From contig JBBCJR010000004.1 of NCBI GenBank assembly GCA_037190805.1, forward strand, positions 62,001 through 126,000: DNA of 64,000 nucleotides. The letters run 5' to 3'. The position numbers and the translations under genes are program-made. The notes under the pieces are model-generated. The model saw only the letters and a list, made by a program, of their open reading frames with translations. It made no database searches and was not told where the DNA came from. This DNA is from JBBCJR01 sp037190805 (GTDB taxonomy: Bacteria > Pseudomonadota > Alphaproteobacteria > Sphingomonadales > Sphingomonadaceae). Shown here in pieces: positions 63,657 through 64,000 of this stretch (its first letter is position 1; the number at the start of each line of letters is the position of its first letter).

Positions 63657-64000
63657 ATGATGACCGTTCCGATGGCTGGTGAGGGGCGGCGCTCGCGATT
63701 GCGCTGGCGGCGGCGCCTGCGCCTGCTGGCCACCCGGATCAACCTGTTCTCCCGGATCGAAGCATGGACGATGCTGCTGGCGCTGGCGGTCGGCGCAATC
63801 AGCTATCTGATCATCGTCAACGAGGACAGCCACAGCTTCTCGCCCCTGTCGGTAACGTTGCTGCTGGTTGCCAATCTGGTGCCTCTGATGGTCCTGCTGA
63901 CGCTGGTCGCCCGACGGCTGGCGATCATGCTGGTCAGCAAACGGCAGGTGCCGACAGGCGCGCGGTTGCACGTTCGGCTGGTCGCGTTCTTTTCCTTGGT
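63657..64000 (+). CDS. ntrY: Nitrogen-regulation sensor kinase NtrY, 3' end outside the window
   Basis: The first 114 codons of an open frame running off the window. It has a very basic N-terminus (GRRSRLRWRRRLRLLATRINLFSR), two membrane helices (about residues 37-55 and 65-87), and a cytoplasmic stretch ARRLAIMLV...GARLHVRLVAFFSL typical of NtrY. Position after ntrC and the membrane topology support NtrY; the kinase domains are not visible. ATG 63657, 63660 and 63672 are all possible starts. Confidence 0.78.
   Translation, partial: MMTVPMAGEGRRSRLRWRRRLRLLATRINLFSRIEAWTMLLALAVGAISYLIIVNEDSHSFSPLSVTLLLVANLVPLMVLLTLVARRLAIMLVSKRQVPTGARLHVRLVAFFSL

Overview
The window is a gene-dense, GC-rich chromosomal segment from an alphaproteobacterium, most probably a member of the Sphingomonadaceae. 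This is inferred from the short ProRS without an editing domain, the split metH, fused ispDF, the dusB-ntrB-ntrC-ntrY order, the type III ornithine decarboxylase with a speF-type leader, and many GTG/TTG starts with 4-nt stop/start overlaps. There is no rRNA, tRNA, IS element, prophage or CRISPR array. The content is overwhelmingly core metabolism and information processing, with a few oddities.

Layout. 1-5.5 kb: 3' part of pyrG, a small secreted protein, a candidate structured ncRNA on the minus strand, then proS-lolC/F-lolD. 5.7-12.4 kb: dnaE, a PA0069-type radical SAM protein and a secreted S9 peptidase. 12.4-15.4 kb (minus): a degenerate uracil-DNA-glycosylase-like gene, a lytic transglycosylase and moaB. 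15.5-25 kb (plus): ETF-ubiquinone oxidoreductase, a secreted TPR protein, ispE, an N-formylglutamate-amidohydrolase-like gene, ilvD, NAD(P)HX repair and an RlmD-type methyltransferase, with a small lipoprotein on the minus strand. 25-27.5 kb (minus): a polyamine operon of ornithine decarboxylase plus a deoxyhypusine-synthase-like protein, with promoter and leader RNA visible. 27.5-33.5 kb: glpD, a PAP2 phosphatase, ppc and an HNH nuclease. 33.6-39.4 kb (plus): gluQ, a HIG1-like membrane protein, a PduO adenosyltransferase, ergothioneine genes egtB-egtD, and etfB-etfA with a good promoter and terminator. 39.5-46.9 kb: a Tat-exported amidohydrolase, then a minus-strand methionine-cycle operon (ArsR-methyltransferase fusion, metF, metH split into two genes) with a palindromic operator in front.

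47-50 kb: wecB, an unusual fusion of a DUF371-like domain with an RsmI-type methylase, and a CysQ-like phosphatase. 50.1-56.3 kb: a GGDEF/EAL protein and the tesA / ybbA-ybbP locus. 56.4-59.9 kb: lipA, a RatA/COQ10 protein, and the minus-strand ispDF-unknown-cinA operon. 60-64 kb: dusB-ntrB-ntrC and the start of ntrY, cut by the window edge.

Themes that connect across the window: electron-transfer flavoprotein (etfAB here, ETF-QO at 15.5 kb); the MEP isoprenoid pathway (ispE, ispDF); B12/one-carbon metabolism (PduO adenosyltransferase, MetF, MetH); and lipoprotein export (LolC/F-LolD) alongside a lipoprotein gene. The most interesting items are the DUF371-methylase fusion, the polyamine operon with its leader that appears to hide the ribosome binding site, the ArsR-MT regulator with its operator, the degenerate glycosylase, and the unidentified structured RNA near 2 kb. 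I saw no cluster that looks like a wholly new multi-gene system.
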